A DNA stretch of 64,000 nucleotides, taken from assembly GCF_902726565.1 (NCBI RefSeq), contig NZ_CACVAF010000003.1, positions 62,001 through 126,000 on the forward strand, given 5' to 3'. The position numbers were made by a program, and so were the translations under genes. Of the stretch, positions 8,444 to 17,675 are shown one piece after another. The notes beneath the pieces were generated by a model. It was not told where the DNA came from and searched no databases. It was given only the letters and a program-made list of their open reading frames with translations. Position 1 is the stretch's first letter, and each line of letters starts with the position of its first letter. The stretch is from Yersinia vastinensis (lineage in GTDB: Bacteria > Pseudomonadota > Gammaproteobacteria > Enterobacterales > Enterobacteriaceae).

Positions 8444-8496
8444 TGGACAAAAAGCCGTTTTTATCTCGAATAACTCGAGAGGCTCTCTATTGTCCA
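8444..8496 (+). other. Long nested hairpin between EIIB and EIIC genes
   Basis: TGGACAA (8444-8450) pairs with TTGTCCA (8490-8496). Inside, AGCC pairs with GGCT and TCTCGA pairs with TCGAGA, giving a three-tiered stem that ends directly before the AAAGGGG ribosome site of the EIIC gene. There is no T-run, so it is more likely an mRNA processing or stability element than a terminator. Confidence 0.45.
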
Positions 8497-8508
8497 AAGG
8501 GGTCCACC

Positions 8509-9306
8509 ATGGAAATAAGTTTAGTACAGATAATCTTGATATTTATTTTCGCCTGTATTGCCGGTATTGGCAGTGTGCTAGATGAGTTCCAAACTCATCG
8601 GCCGTTAATTGCCTGTACCATCACCGGCCTCATTCTTGGTGATATGACCACTGGCGTTATTCTTGGCGGTACGCTGGAGTTAATCGCTTTGGGCTGGATG
8701 AACGTGGGAGCGGCACAATCCCCCGACTCCGCACTCGCCAGTATTATTTCGACTATTCTGGTCATTGTCGGCCATCAAAATATTGCGACAGGGATTGCCA
8801 TTGCCCTCCCCGTCGCGGCTGCGGGTCAAGTACTGACCGTCTTTGCCCGCACTATCACCGTCGTTTTCCAACATGCAGCAGATAAGTACGCAGAAAAAGC
8901 CAATTTTGCCATGATCGATTTAATGCATGTCTCGGCATTACTGGTCCAGGCCTTGCGTGTCGCCATACCGGTATTGATTGTCTCCATTTTTGTCAGCGCC
9001 GATACCGTCAGCCATATGCTCAGTGCCATTCCTACCGTTGTCACCCATGGGTTGCAAATTGCCGGTGGATTTATCGTGGTGGTGGGTTACGCCATGGTGC
9101 TCAACATGATGGGCGTGAAGTACCTGATGCCTTTCTTCTTCCTCGGTTTTATTGTCGGGGGCTACCTCGGTTTCAGCCTGCTCGCCTTCGGCGGCATCGG
9201 CCTGATTATTGCTCTGCTGTATATCCAGTTAAACCCACTTTATCAGAAACCAGCGGCCCCAGTTGTGCAGGCCAGCCAAGCCAAACTCGATGAATTAGAA
9301 GATTAG
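8509..9306 (+). CDS. sorA: PTS sorbose/mannose-family EIIC permease
   Basis: 265 aa, strongly hydrophobic with about six to seven membrane segments, family EII-Sor. The start EISLVQIILIFIFACIAGIGSVLDEFQTHRPL and the GWMNVGAAQSPDSALAS motif are typical of SorA/ManY/AgaC proteins. AAAGGGG precedes ATG 8509. It forms the sugar channel with EIID, whose gene starts 11 nt after its stop. Confidence 0.88.
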   Translation: MEISLVQIILIFIFACIAGIGSVLDEFQTHRPLIACTITGLILGDMTTGVILGGTLELIALGWMNVGAAQSPDSALASIISTILVIVGHQNIATGIAIALPVAAAGQVLTVFARTITVVFQHAADKYAEKANFAMIDLMHVSALLVQALRVAIPVLIVSIFVSADTVSHMLSAIPTVVTHGLQIAGGFIVVVGYAMVLNMMGVKYLMPFFFLGFIVGGYLGFSLLAFGGIGLIIALLYIQLNPLYQKPAAPVVQASQAKLDELED

Positions 9307-9317
9307 GAGACGCCGAT

Positions 9318-10148
9318 ATGACCACATTAAACAAACAATTAACCCGGTCTGATCTGTTTAAAATGTTTTTACGCAGTAACTTACAGCAGGCTTCTTTTAA
9401 CTATGAACGCATCCACGGTCTGGGCTTCTGTTATGACATGGTGCCCGCAATCAAGCGCTTATATCCGCTGAAAGAAGATCAAATTGCCGCCTTAAAACGT
9501 CACCTCGTGTTCTTCAATACTACCCCGGCGGTCTGCGGCCCTGTCATCGGTGTTACAGCCGCAATGGAAGAGGCTCGTGCTAATGGCGCGGATATCGATG
9601 AAGGCGCGATCAATAGCCTGAAAGTTGGGTTGATGGGGCCATTGGCTGGGGTCGGTGACCCACTGATTTGGGGAACTCTGCGCCCAATCACCGCCGCCTT
9701 GGGTGCATCACTCGCACTGAATGGCAATGTGCTGGGGCCAATTCTGTTCTTCCTGTCATTTAACTCCGTCCGTCTGGCACTGAAATGGTTTGGCCTGCAA
9801 TACGGCTTCGTCAAGGGGATCAATATCGTCAAAGATCTCGGCGGCAACTTACTGCAAAAACTGACTGAGGGTGCCTCAATTCTGGGCTTGTTTATCATGG
9901 GGGTTTTGGTCACCAAGTGGACCAGCATCAACGTGCCGCTAGTGATATCGAAAACACCGGGCCACGACGGCGCAACAGTGACCATGACGGTGCAAAACAT
10001 ACTTGATCAACTTTGCCCCGGTCTGCTGGCTCTCGCACTGACTCTGTTAATGATGCGTTTACTCAAACGAAAAATTAATCCTATTTGGCTCATCTTCTCC
10101 CTGTTTGGCCTCGGAATTGTAGGCGCCTGGCTTGGCATTCTGGCTTGA
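9318..10148 (+). CDS. sorM: PTS sorbose/mannose-family EIID component
   Basis: 276 aa, EIID(Man-family). Conserved features are the N-terminal LTRSDLFKMFLRSNLQQASFNYER region, PAVCGPVIGVTAAMEE and GLMGPLAGVGDPLIWGT, with a C-terminal membrane region. AGGAGACG precedes the ATG. It works with EIIC as the membrane part of the transporter. The next gene, encoding the reductase, follows after 66 nt. Confidence 0.88.
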   Translation: MTTLNKQLTRSDLFKMFLRSNLQQASFNYERIHGLGFCYDMVPAIKRLYPLKEDQIAALKRHLVFFNTTPAVCGPVIGVTAAMEEARANGADIDEGAINSLKVGLMGPLAGVGDPLIWGTLRPITAALGASLALNGNVLGPILFFLSFNSVRLALKWFGLQYGFVKGINIVKDLGGNLLQKLTEGASILGLFIMGVLVTKWTSINVPLVISKTPGHDGATVTMTVQNILDQLCPGLLALALTLLMMRLLKRKINPIWLIFSLFGLGIVGAWLGILA

Positions 10149-10214
10149 TTAATGCCCGGGGATTTTTATTCGACCTGCTGTTTTTATATTTATCAAAAAT
10201 TGAGGTGGTTCCAC

Positions 10215-11465
10215 ATGAAAACAAAAGCACTACGTTTATATGGCAAAAATGATCTTCGCCTAGAAAGTTTTACCTTACCGGAAATCGGCGACGATGAAAT
10301 ACTGGCCACCGTCGTCACTGACAGTATTTGCCTCTCTTCGTGGAAAGAAGCCAATCTAGGTGCCGACCATAAAAAGGTACCCGATAACGTAGCGGAAAAT
10401 CCGATTATTATTGGTCATGAATTTTGCGGTGATATTCTGCAAGTCGGTAAGAAATGGCAGCACAAATTCAAACCCGGTAGCCGTTATGTCATTCAGGCTA
10501 ATTTGCAATTACCTGACCGCCCTGACTGCCCTGGATATTCCTTCCCTTATGTCGGGGGAGAAGCGACCCACGTCGTTATCCCTAATGAAGTGATGGAGCA
10601 AGATTGTCTGCTGCCTTATCAAGGCGAAAGCTATTTCGAAGGGTCGCTGGTCGAACCGCTGTCTTGTGTTATCGGCGCGTTTAATGCCAACTACCATCTG
10701 GTTCCCGGCACTTATCAGCATAAAATGGGGATTAAACCCAGTGGTAAGGTGTTAATTCTTGGTGGCACTGGCCCGATGGGATTATTGGCCATTGATTACG
10801 CTCTGCACGGCCCCATTAATCCGGCCTTATTAGTCATAACCGACCGTCACCAGCAAAAACTGGATTATGCTGCACGCCTTTATCCGAGCGAGCCACAAAC
10901 TCAAGTACATTATCTCAATACCCAACAAACTGACGATCAATTCGAACGTTTATTGGCACTGACCGAGGGTAAAGGTTATGACGATATCTTTGTTTTCGTA
11001 CCTTCAGCAGAATTAGTGACCCTAGCTTCCAGCTTACTAGCGCCGGATGGCTGCTTTAATTTCTTTGCTGGACCGCAGGATAAGAATTTTATGGCATCGG
11101 TTAATTTCTACGATATCCATTATTCCTTTACCCATTATGTCGGTACTTCTGGAGGGAATACTGATGACATGCGAGAAGCGGTGAAGTTAATTGAAGAAAA
11201 GAAAGTCAATGCCGGGAAAGTGGTTTCCCATATTTTGGGACTCAATGATGCGGCGGAAACCACATTGAACTTACCGAAAATCATTGGAGGTAAAAAGTTG
11301 GTTTATACCGGAAAAAATATACCGCTGACATCATTAAGTGAACTAATGAGCCAGCCACAAGATTTGCCGTTATTACAGGAACTGCAAACCATTTTGCATA
11401 AAACTGACGGGCTATGGTCGAAAGAAGCTGAAGATTTTGTTTTAGCCCACGCTCAAGAGATTTAA
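10215..11465 (+). CDS. sorE: L-sorbose-1-phosphate reductase (zinc-type MDR dehydrogenase)
   Basis: 416 aa from ATG 10215 with GAGGTGG upstream; the longer in-frame start at 10152 lacks a ribosome site. Medium-chain dehydrogenase with a GHEFCGDI zinc-site segment, EPLSCVIGAFN, and a Rossmann motif in KVLILGGTGPMGLLAIDYAL. By similarity to SorE it converts sorbose 1-phosphate to sorbitol (glucitol) 6-phosphate. The next step, oxidation to fructose 6-phosphate by SorD, has no gene here and would have to come from elsewhere, for instance a glucitol operon. It is the last gene of the unit and a terminator follows. Confidence 0.83.
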   Translation: MKTKALRLYGKNDLRLESFTLPEIGDDEILATVVTDSICLSSWKEANLGADHKKVPDNVAENPIIIGHEFCGDILQVGKKWQHKFKPGSRYVIQANLQLPDRPDCPGYSFPYVGGEATHVVIPNEVMEQDCLLPYQGESYFEGSLVEPLSCVIGAFNANYHLVPGTYQHKMGIKPSGKVLILGGTGPMGLLAIDYALHGPINPALLVITDRHQQKLDYAARLYPSEPQTQVHYLNTQQTDDQFERLLALTEGKGYDDIFVFVPSAELVTLASSLLAPDGCFNFFAGPQDKNFMASVNFYDIHYSFTHYVGTSGGNTDDMREAVKLIEEKKVNAGKVVSHILGLNDAAETTLNLPKIIGGKKLVYTGKNIPLTSLSELMSQPQDLPLLQELQTILHKTDGLWSKEAEDFVLAHAQEI

Positions 11466-11495
11466 CGATTCACAACACAAATAACTCGATGGCCC

Positions 11496-11530
11496 TCGCC
11501 AGCGAAGATGCCCATCTCGCTGGCGATTTT
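11496..11530 (+). terminator. Rho-independent terminator of the sor operon
   Basis: Perfect 10-bp stem TCGCCAGCGA / TCGCTGGCGA (11496-11505 and 11517-11526) with an 11-nt loop and TTTT, 30 nt after the sorE stop. Confidence 0.8.
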
Positions 11531-11760
11531 ATGACTAAGTCCCCATAAGGTATTCATCGCTGTTGGCATCGCACAAAAATTCACAAGTCTGTGTGAAAGG
11601 TTATTTTCATCAGACTTAAGCATTTATTATTATTTTCAATGTGTTAAATAAAACTCCTCTTTTTTCCCCGTTATAAAGTTTGTGATATCAGTCATCTCAA
11701 TGTTAAGCACAAAACCTAACAATAGTGTCAATTAAATACGCTTTTGCAGGAGTGGTTGAG
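11531..11760 (+). promoter_or_regulatory. AT-rich promoter region of the tetronate cluster, weak CRP-like half-site
   Basis: No gene is seen here. TGTGA-N6-TCATC at 11681-11696 matches the CRP half-site TGTGA well and the other half (TCACA) poorly. AGGAG at 11748-11752 serves the next gene. The region must hold the promoter of the 11761-18792 unit because a terminator precedes it. Confidence 0.35.
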
Positions 11761-13029
11761 ATGTCTATCCAACTTGGCGTGATTGCCGATGATTTTACCG
11801 GTGCTACCGATATCGCCAGTTTCATGTCTGATAATGGCTGGAAAGTGATACAAATTATCGGCGAGCCATCAAACGACATGGCATGCCCGACAGATGTTGA
11901 TGCGGTAGTTATCTCATTGAAAAGTCGTTCTATTCCGGCTGAAATGGCGGTAAAACAGTCGCTAGCCTGCTTACAGTGGTTAAAAGAAACAGCGCAAGCA
12001 CGGCAGATTTATTTTAAATATTGCTCCACATTTGACTCCACGCCAGAGGGGAATATCGGCCAAGTCAGTGATGCACTCATGTCAGCCTGTGGTGTACAAC
12101 AAATCGTGCATTGCCCTGCTCTGCCACAGAATTTGCGCACGGTTATTCATGCTCATCTGTTTGTGAATGGTCGGCTACTGAATCAATCTGGAATGGAAAA
12201 CCATCCGATTAACCCAATGCACGAGGCTGATTTATGCCGCGTACTGGCACCACAGGTCACAGGCCATGTCGGTTCACTTAATCTGGCGGTCATCCAACAA
12301 GGGGGGCCGGCGATCACTCAGCAACTCACCGCGCTGGCTCAACAGGGAGTGAATCATGTTATCGCTGACACACTGACTGCCTGCGATTTAGATTCTTTGG
12401 CTCACGCATTAGCAGGCCAGCCTCTACTTGCTGGTGGTTCGGGGCTGGCAGGTGCATTGGCAAAATATTTCCCTTCACAAACTACCGCCGCTGCACGCAC
12501 CCTGACCTTCCCTACGCAGAAAAAAGCGGTGGTACTTTCCGGCAGTTGCTCTGTCATGACCAACCGTCAGGTCGCACATTACCGCCAACATGCCGCACAT
12601 TTGTCGCTGGACGTTGAACGTTGCATTTCGGCGGACTCGGCATACATCCAGCAGATTGCCGATTGGGTTGAACAACATCTTGCTGATCGTTTCGCACCCT
12701 TGGTTTCTGCCACTCAACCTCCCGCTGAAATCTCGGCGATTCAACAACACTATGGCGAGCAGCGTGCCAGTCTGGCCGTTGAGGAGACCTTTGCGCAGCT
12801 TACTCGTCAGTTGCTGGTGCGTGGTGTCAATATTTTCATCGTGGCAGGCGGCGAAACGTCTGGCACCGTCGTAAAACAGCTCGATGTGAAAACATTAGAG
12901 ATTGGTAAATCAATTGCACCCGGAGTGCCATGGGTGCGAGATGCACAACATGGGCTGATGATGGCGCTTAAATCCGGCAACTTTGGTAATGAAGACTTTT
13001 TCCGTCTGGCGCAGGAGTATTTCGCATGA
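11761..13029 (+). CDS. otnK: 3-oxo-tetronate kinase (four-carbon acid sugar kinase family)
   Basis: 422 aa from ATG 11761 (AGGAG 8 nt upstream); the frame is open further left but without a ribosome site. DUF1537 N-terminal domain starts with LGVIADDFTGATDIASF, the conserved substrate-binding Asp pair; the C-terminal nucleotide-binding domain carries VAGGETSGTVV and GVPWV. OtnK phosphorylates 3-oxo-tetronate at C4 in D-erythronate or L-threonate catabolism. It overlaps the otnC start by 4 nt (ATGA). No OtnD-type tetronate dehydrogenase gene is present in the cluster, so the true entry substrate is uncertain. Confidence 0.85.
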   Translation: MSIQLGVIADDFTGATDIASFMSDNGWKVIQIIGEPSNDMACPTDVDAVVISLKSRSIPAEMAVKQSLACLQWLKETAQARQIYFKYCSTFDSTPEGNIGQVSDALMSACGVQQIVHCPALPQNLRTVIHAHLFVNGRLLNQSGMENHPINPMHEADLCRVLAPQVTGHVGSLNLAVIQQGGPAITQQLTALAQQGVNHVIADTLTACDLDSLAHALAGQPLLAGGSGLAGALAKYFPSQTTAAARTLTFPTQKKAVVLSGSCSVMTNRQVAHYRQHAAHLSLDVERCISADSAYIQQIADWVEQHLADRFAPLVSATQPPAEISAIQQHYGEQRASLAVEETFAQLTRQLLVRGVNIFIVAGGETSGTVVKQLDVKTLEIGKSIAPGVPWVRDAQHGLMMALKSGNFGNEDFFRLAQEYFA

Positions 13030-13685
13030 ACACGATGCCACTATCTGAACAACAACTGCGTGATGATTTGGTGAACTATGGCCGCTCACTGTTTCAGCGC
13101 GGATTGAGCAGCGGCGGATCGGGCAATATCAGTGCGAAGTTACCTGACGGCGGCTTTTTGGTAACCCCGACTAACTCTTGCCTTGGCGAACTTAACAGCC
13201 AGACATTAAGCAAATTGGATGCCGAAGGCCACTATCTCAGCGGTGATAAACCGTCGAAAGAGGTGCCTATGCACTTGGCGATGTATCGTGTGCGGCCACA
13301 TTGTGGCGCGGTGGTGCACCTTCATTCACCTTATCTGACGGCACTGTCCTGCTTGACGGATATTGACCAGACGAATTGTTTGCCATCAATTACTCCATAC
13401 TATGTTATGCGCATCGGTCAGCTTCCGTTGCTGCCTTATATGAAACCGGGCGATCCGGCTATCGCGACCGCATTGGCAGAATCTGCGCTGAACCATAACG
13501 CCGCGCTATTGGCCAATCACGGCCCGGTAGTCAGCGGCTCCACCCTGCGCGAAGCGGTCTTTAATGCCGAAGAACTTGAAGATACGGCCCGGCTGTATTT
13601 TCTATTGAAACCCTATGCCTACACTCAATTGAGCGCATCAGATATTGATGAACTACGTCAGGTGTATCGCAACAAAATTGGATAA
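13026..13685 (+). CDS. otnC: 3-oxo-tetronate 4-phosphate decarboxylase (class II aldolase/adducin family)
   Basis: 219 aa, the usual length. Zinc ligands are seen in VVHLHSPYLTALS and LLANHGPVV; the N-terminal SSGGSGNISAKLPDGGFLVTPT is the substrate phosphate-binding part. OtnC decarboxylates 3-oxo-tetronate 4-phosphate to dihydroxyacetone phosphate and CO2. It is translationally coupled to otnK by an ATGA overlap, and the regulator gene starts 5 nt after its stop. Confidence 0.87.
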   Translation: MNTMPLSEQQLRDDLVNYGRSLFQRGLSSGGSGNISAKLPDGGFLVTPTNSCLGELNSQTLSKLDAEGHYLSGDKPSKEVPMHLAMYRVRPHCGAVVHLHSPYLTALSCLTDIDQTNCLPSITPYYVMRIGQLPLLPYMKPGDPAIATALAESALNHNAALLANHGPVVSGSTLREAVFNAEELEDTARLYFLLKPYAYTQLSASDIDELRQVYRNKIG

Positions 13686-13690
13686 ACGCC

Positions 13691-14500
13691 ATGATCCCTG
13701 AACAGCGTCGTGATTTTATCTATCGCTATGTACATGAACAGAATGTCGTGTCTTTTAAAGATCTCGCCGACATCATGAATGTATCGCATATGACCGTGCG
13801 CAGAGATATTCAGATGCTGGAAGCCGAAGGCAAGGTGGTGGCAATTAATGGCGGCGTCAAGCTGAACAACATGCTGAAACTTGAGTTGGCCTACAGCGAA
13901 AAAGCGTCGCTCAATCATGGGCTAAAACAGAATATCGGTGCGCTGGCCGCAATGCTTATCGAGCCGGGGCAGACGCTGTATTTGGATGCCGGCACAACAC
14001 TGTTTGAGGTGGCAAAAGCCATCGCTGCCAGCAACTGTTTTAATCTGACGGTCGTGACCAATGACTTCACCATCAGTAGCTATTTAATGGATATGCCGCA
14101 CATCACGTTATATCACACGGGAGGACTGGTCGATCGCCGTAACCGCTCATGTCTGGGCAACAGCGCGGCTAATTTCTTTAATGCTATCAACATTGATGTT
14201 GCGTTTCTCAGCAGCAGTTCATGGGAATTGGAGCGAGGAATGTCGACACCAAGCGAAGGTAAAGCGATGGTCAAGGCAGCGGTTATGCGCGCATCCCGGC
14301 GCACCATATTGGTATCCGATAGCAGTAAATATGGTAAGTACGGCATGTTCCATATCTGCAACCTACAACAGTTGAGTGACATCATTTCTGATGTGCATCT
14401 ACCGTCTGAGGCACAGCAACAGATTGGCGAACTCGGGGTGAAGTTACATCTGGTTAACGAAGAGGTGAGAAAATCATGCTCAAATTCGCAGCCAACCTGA
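13691..14500 (+). CDS. DeoR-family transcriptional regulator
   Basis: 269 aa. DeoR winged helix-turn-helix in the first 57 residues (SFKDLADIMNVSHMTVRRDI), then a sugar-phosphate sensor domain with LYLDAGTTLFEVA and the VSDSSKYGKYGM signature. Encoded inside the operon between otnC and otnI, it is likely a local repressor answering to a phosphorylated pathway intermediate. Its last 25 nt overlap the otnI start. Confidence 0.87.
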   Translation: MIPEQRRDFIYRYVHEQNVVSFKDLADIMNVSHMTVRRDIQMLEAEGKVVAINGGVKLNNMLKLELAYSEKASLNHGLKQNIGALAAMLIEPGQTLYLDAGTTLFEVAKAIAASNCFNLTVVTNDFTISSYLMDMPHITLYHTGGLVDRRNRSCLGNSAANFFNAINIDVAFLSSSSWELERGMSTPSEGKAMVKAAVMRASRRTILVSDSSKYGKYGMFHICNLQQLSDIISDVHLPSEAQQQIGELGVKLHLVNEEVRKSCSNSQPT

Positions 14501-15261
14501 GCTGGCTATTTAACGAAGTCCCACTGATTGAACGGTTCGGTCAAGCCGCTGCCGCTGGGTTTCAGGGTATAGAGTGCCTATTCCCCTACCATGAGCCGAT
14601 TGATAGCTTAATCAGCGCGCAACAAAATAGTGGGCTGCCGGTGGTCTTGATCAACGCCCCTCCGGGATATTGGGAGCAAGGTGAACGGGGGTTAGCCTCA
14701 CTGCCGGAGCGAGAGGACGAGTTCAGACAAAGCCTACAGCAGGCGCGAGAATATGCTCTGGCATTAGGGTGTCAACAGATACACATAATGGCAGGAAATA
14801 GAAATAACGCTATATCCAAAGAACAACAATACGAAATTTTAATAAAAAGACTGTGTTATGCAGCAGATTATTTATTAGCGGACAACATCAGGGTCCTCAT
14901 CGAACCATTAAATAGTGAAGATATGCCTGATTATTTTATTTCAACATTTACACTGGCAGAACAGTTAATTAAAGACTGTCACAAAGAAAATATCTTTCTT
15001 CAATTTGATATTTATCACTGTCAGAAAATCCAAGGGAATATTACACGTACTTTGCAGCACTATTGGCCATTAATTTCACATTTACAAATCGCTTCGGTGC
15101 CTAATAGACATGAACCCGACGGCGGTGAAATAAATTACCCATGGTTGTTTAATTATCTGGCGTCACATGGTTATTCAGGGTGGATTGGTTGTGAATATCA
15201 ACCAAAGACTACCACGTCAGAAGGATTAGATTGGTTTACTCATTATAAAACAATTAATTAA
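14476..15261 (+). CDS. otnI: 2-oxo-tetronate isomerase / hydroxypyruvate-isomerase family
   Basis: 261 aa TIM-barrel sugar isomerase. Metal-binding positions are seen in VLIEPLNSEDMPDYF, FDIYHCQ, LQIASVPNRHEPDGGEINYP and GCEYQP, all conserved in Hyi/OtnI. It starts within the DeoR gene, with AGAGGTGAG upstream of ATG 14476. OtnI interconverts 2-oxo- and 3-oxo-tetronate, so with OtnK and OtnC it makes three of the four Otn pathway steps. Base composition drops towards AT in its second half. Confidence 0.85.
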   Translation: MLKFAANLSWLFNEVPLIERFGQAAAAGFQGIECLFPYHEPIDSLISAQQNSGLPVVLINAPPGYWEQGERGLASLPEREDEFRQSLQQAREYALALGCQQIHIMAGNRNNAISKEQQYEILIKRLCYAADYLLADNIRVLIEPLNSEDMPDYFISTFTLAEQLIKDCHKENIFLQFDIYHCQKIQGNITRTLQHYWPLISHLQIASVPNRHEPDGGEINYPWLFNYLASHGYSGWIGCEYQPKTTTSEGLDWFTHYKTIN

Positions 15262-15314
15262 TAACCTACACCCAAAGTATCTCTGTATGGCGGGTCATAT
15301 TTAGGAATTAAATT

Positions 15315-16127
15315 ATGTCTAATCACGTTATTATTTCGCTAGCACCAGTAGCAGCAGACTCGACCCGAGTAGAACCCGCTGAGGTGGCACAGGATATTTT
15401 AGCTTGTGCTGAGGCCGGTGCTGCGGTCGTTCATCTTCATGTTCGCGACAAGCTGGGCAAACTCACCCCAGATGTCACTGACTTTGCCGCCACCATCGCA
15501 CCGGTTCTCAGCCAGACCGAGATGATAGTTCAAGCCTCTACCGGTGGTGTCTCTACAATGAACATTGAGCAACGTTGCACCCCACTACAGTGTAAAGGGG
15601 TTGGCATGGCCTCGCTCAACGTCGGATCGGTGAATCTAGGTGACCATGTTTATCTCAATCCAACACCCGACGTAGAGTATTGCTCACGCTTAATTGTTGA
15701 AAAGAATATTATCCCTGAATTTGAAGTCTTTGAAATAGGGATGATTAATAACATTATTCTCCTTCAGGAAAAAATAAAATTCAAACAACCTCTCCTCTTT
15801 AATATTGTATTAGGACATAGAGGATCAACACCCGCAACCATCGATGCTTTAATCGCTATGCGACAATTTATTCCCCGCAATGCACTGTGGGCAATTACCC
15901 ATTTTGGCCGTCGCGACTTTTCCTTAATTGCCGCAGCAGTCGGCATGGGGGCATCAGAAGTCAGAATTGGTTTTGAAGACAGTCGATATATTAATGCCAC
16001 TGATACCGTGGAATCTAATCTGCCACTGGTGAAAAAGTTGGCCAACATTATCACTAGCATGGATAAACAGGTCGCTACACCTGAGCAAGCCAGGAAAATG
16101 CTCAATATCGATATTAATAATCGTTAA
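15315..16127 (+). CDS. Beta-keto acid cleavage enzyme (BKACE, DUF849)
   Basis: 270 aa TIM-barrel zinc enzyme of the 3-keto-5-aminohexanoate cleavage family. Zinc ligands His40 and His42 are in VVHLHVRD; QASTGG, SLNVGS and the catalytic-region GASEVRIGFED are family hallmarks. These enzymes join a beta-keto acid with acetyl-CoA and release acetoacetate plus a new acyl-CoA. A BKACE gene is not part of the known Otn pathway, so the cluster may handle a related keto acid. It follows otnI by 53 nt and an ERIC-type element comes after it. Confidence 0.83.
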   Translation: MSNHVIISLAPVAADSTRVEPAEVAQDILACAEAGAAVVHLHVRDKLGKLTPDVTDFAATIAPVLSQTEMIVQASTGGVSTMNIEQRCTPLQCKGVGMASLNVGSVNLGDHVYLNPTPDVEYCSRLIVEKNIIPEFEVFEIGMINNIILLQEKIKFKQPLLFNIVLGHRGSTPATIDALIAMRQFIPRNALWAITHFGRRDFSLIAAAVGMGASEVRIGFEDSRYINATDTVESNLPLVKKLANIITSMDKQVATPEQARKMLNIDINNR

Positions 16128-16150
16128 TTTAATTATCTGTTTACCCAGCG

Positions 16151-16276
16151 ATACCCAAAATAATTCGAGTTTCAGGAAGGTAGCAAGTGAGATAGTTCCG
16201 ATGAGCTTACTGTAGTAAGTGATTTGGGTTATTGAGCACAGCCAACGCACATGCAACTTGAAGTATGGCGAGTATA
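16151..16276. repeat. ERIC-type intergenic repeat
   Basis: About 126 bp with the ERIC core GATGAGCTTACTGTAGTAAG, a GCCAACGCACATGCAACTTG arm and near-inverted ends ATACCC/GAGTAT. It lies between the BKACE gene and the BASS-type transporter gene, inside what otherwise looks like one transcription unit, so it may affect processing of that mRNA. A second copy of this subtype is at 59699-59823. Confidence 0.8.
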
Positions 16277-16319
16277 TTTAATTCGTCGCATTCTGATGAT
16301 GTGACAAGTGAGGTTTATT

Positions 16320-17666
16320 ATGGCTATCAGTTCGTCTGTCTATAAAGCCGGATTACTGGTTTCTGCATTAGGCGTTATTATTTCTCTTGCAGGGATGGTG
16401 ATGCAATCCACGGGTTTATGGCATCCTGGATTAGTAATTTTTATTACTGGTTTTGCGATTGGCGCCGGGCACTGGCCGGGGTTACGCAGTTATCAATTCA
16501 CCTTGTGGATCATTGCCGGTTTTGTCGCGGCAATGATTTACTCCAAAGATCTGATTATCTGGGGCGGTTTCAACATCACCCATAAATGGATCGTCTTTTT
16601 AGTGATTCAGGCCACCATGTTTAGTATGGGAACCAAACTCACCATCAAAGACTTTGCTGATGTGGCAAAAATGCCATGGGCCGTGTTCGTCGGCACCTTT
16701 TGTCACTTCTTAATCATGCCACTGCTCGGCTATGCACTGACGCAAATCTTCAGTTTCCCGCCGGAAGTCGCAGTTGGCATTATTTTGATAGGTTCATGTT
16801 CCAGCGGCCTGTCATCGACGGTGATGGTCTATATCGCCAATGCCAATCTGGCGCTGGCAATCTCAGTGACTGCCGTCTCAACACTGGTCGCCACCGTCAT
16901 GACGCCATTGTGGGTCAATATTCTGGCCGGTTCGTTAATTGAAGTGAAATTGCTGTCGATGGTCATGGATGTCATCAAAATTGTGATGATCCCAATAGGC
17001 GCAGCCATTCTGCACGATTACCTGAAAACCTATGCAGGTCAACAAGGTAGGCGCGTCGTGCAAACCATTGCCGCGGGCTGTGCGATATGGCTGCTGTTTA
17101 TGATCTTTGGTGGCTGGGATCGCTTGTTCGAAACCGCATCAGCCGATACACAGATGCTGGCAGTTGTCGCTAATTTCTTCGCCGGCGGCATCATCTGGAG
17201 TCTGTTCTACAACTGGCTAACCACCAAATCCGACAAGGTTCTGCTGGCGATGCCAAAAATTTCCATGATGGGCATTATCTTCTTTACCACTACAGCCGCC
17301 GCTGCTGGGCGCGATAATCTGATGCAAGTCGGCATTTTACTCTGTGTCGCGATGCTAATTCATAACTGTGGTGGATTCCTGATCGGTTACTGCATGAGCC
17401 GCTGGGTATTCCGTCTGGATATCGAATCATCACGCACTATCGCTTTTGAGGTTGGTTTACAAAATGGTGGCATGGCGTCAGGGCTAGCTGCGGCAATGGG
17501 CAAACTGGCGACGGTCGGGCTGGCATCGGCTGTTATGACGCCGCTGGGCAACGTCACCGGATCACTACTAGCCAACTACTGGCGTAGAAAAGACCTAACG
17601 GACCAGCGCACTCGAACCGGCACGACTAAACCTGACTCATCACTTTCTGAAACTCACTCTGCATAA
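16320..17666 (+). CDS. Bile acid:sodium symporter (BASS)-like membrane transporter
   Basis: 448 aa, about ten membrane segments, with MFSMGTKLTIKDF, CSSGLSSTVMVYIANANLALAISVTAVST and EVGLQNGGMASGLA, all characteristic of the BASS/SBF fold. GTGAGG precedes ATG 16320. Members import organic anions such as pantoate, keto acids or bile acids with Na+. In this cluster it is the only transporter, so it probably brings in the acid degraded by the Otn and BKACE enzymes. A hydrophilic tail of about 30 residues follows the last segment. Confidence 0.8.
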   Translation: MAISSSVYKAGLLVSALGVIISLAGMVMQSTGLWHPGLVIFITGFAIGAGHWPGLRSYQFTLWIIAGFVAAMIYSKDLIIWGGFNITHKWIVFLVIQATMFSMGTKLTIKDFADVAKMPWAVFVGTFCHFLIMPLLGYALTQIFSFPPEVAVGIILIGSCSSGLSSTVMVYIANANLALAISVTAVSTLVATVMTPLWVNILAGSLIEVKLLSMVMDVIKIVMIPIGAAILHDYLKTYAGQQGRRVVQTIAAGCAIWLLFMIFGGWDRLFETASADTQMLAVVANFFAGGIIWSLFYNWLTTKSDKVLLAMPKISMMGIIFFTTTAAAAGRDNLMQVGILLCVAMLIHNCGGFLIGYCMSRWVFRLDIESSRTIAFEVGLQNGGMASGLAAAMGKLATVGLASAVMTPLGNVTGSLLANYWRRKDLTDQRTRTGTTKPDSSLSETHSA

Positions 17667-17675
17667 GGAGGCCGT

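Noticed and set aside
9500-10000. 166-aa open frame on the minus strand
   Set aside because: Entirely antisense to the EIID gene, which has strong family motifs; no independent evidence.
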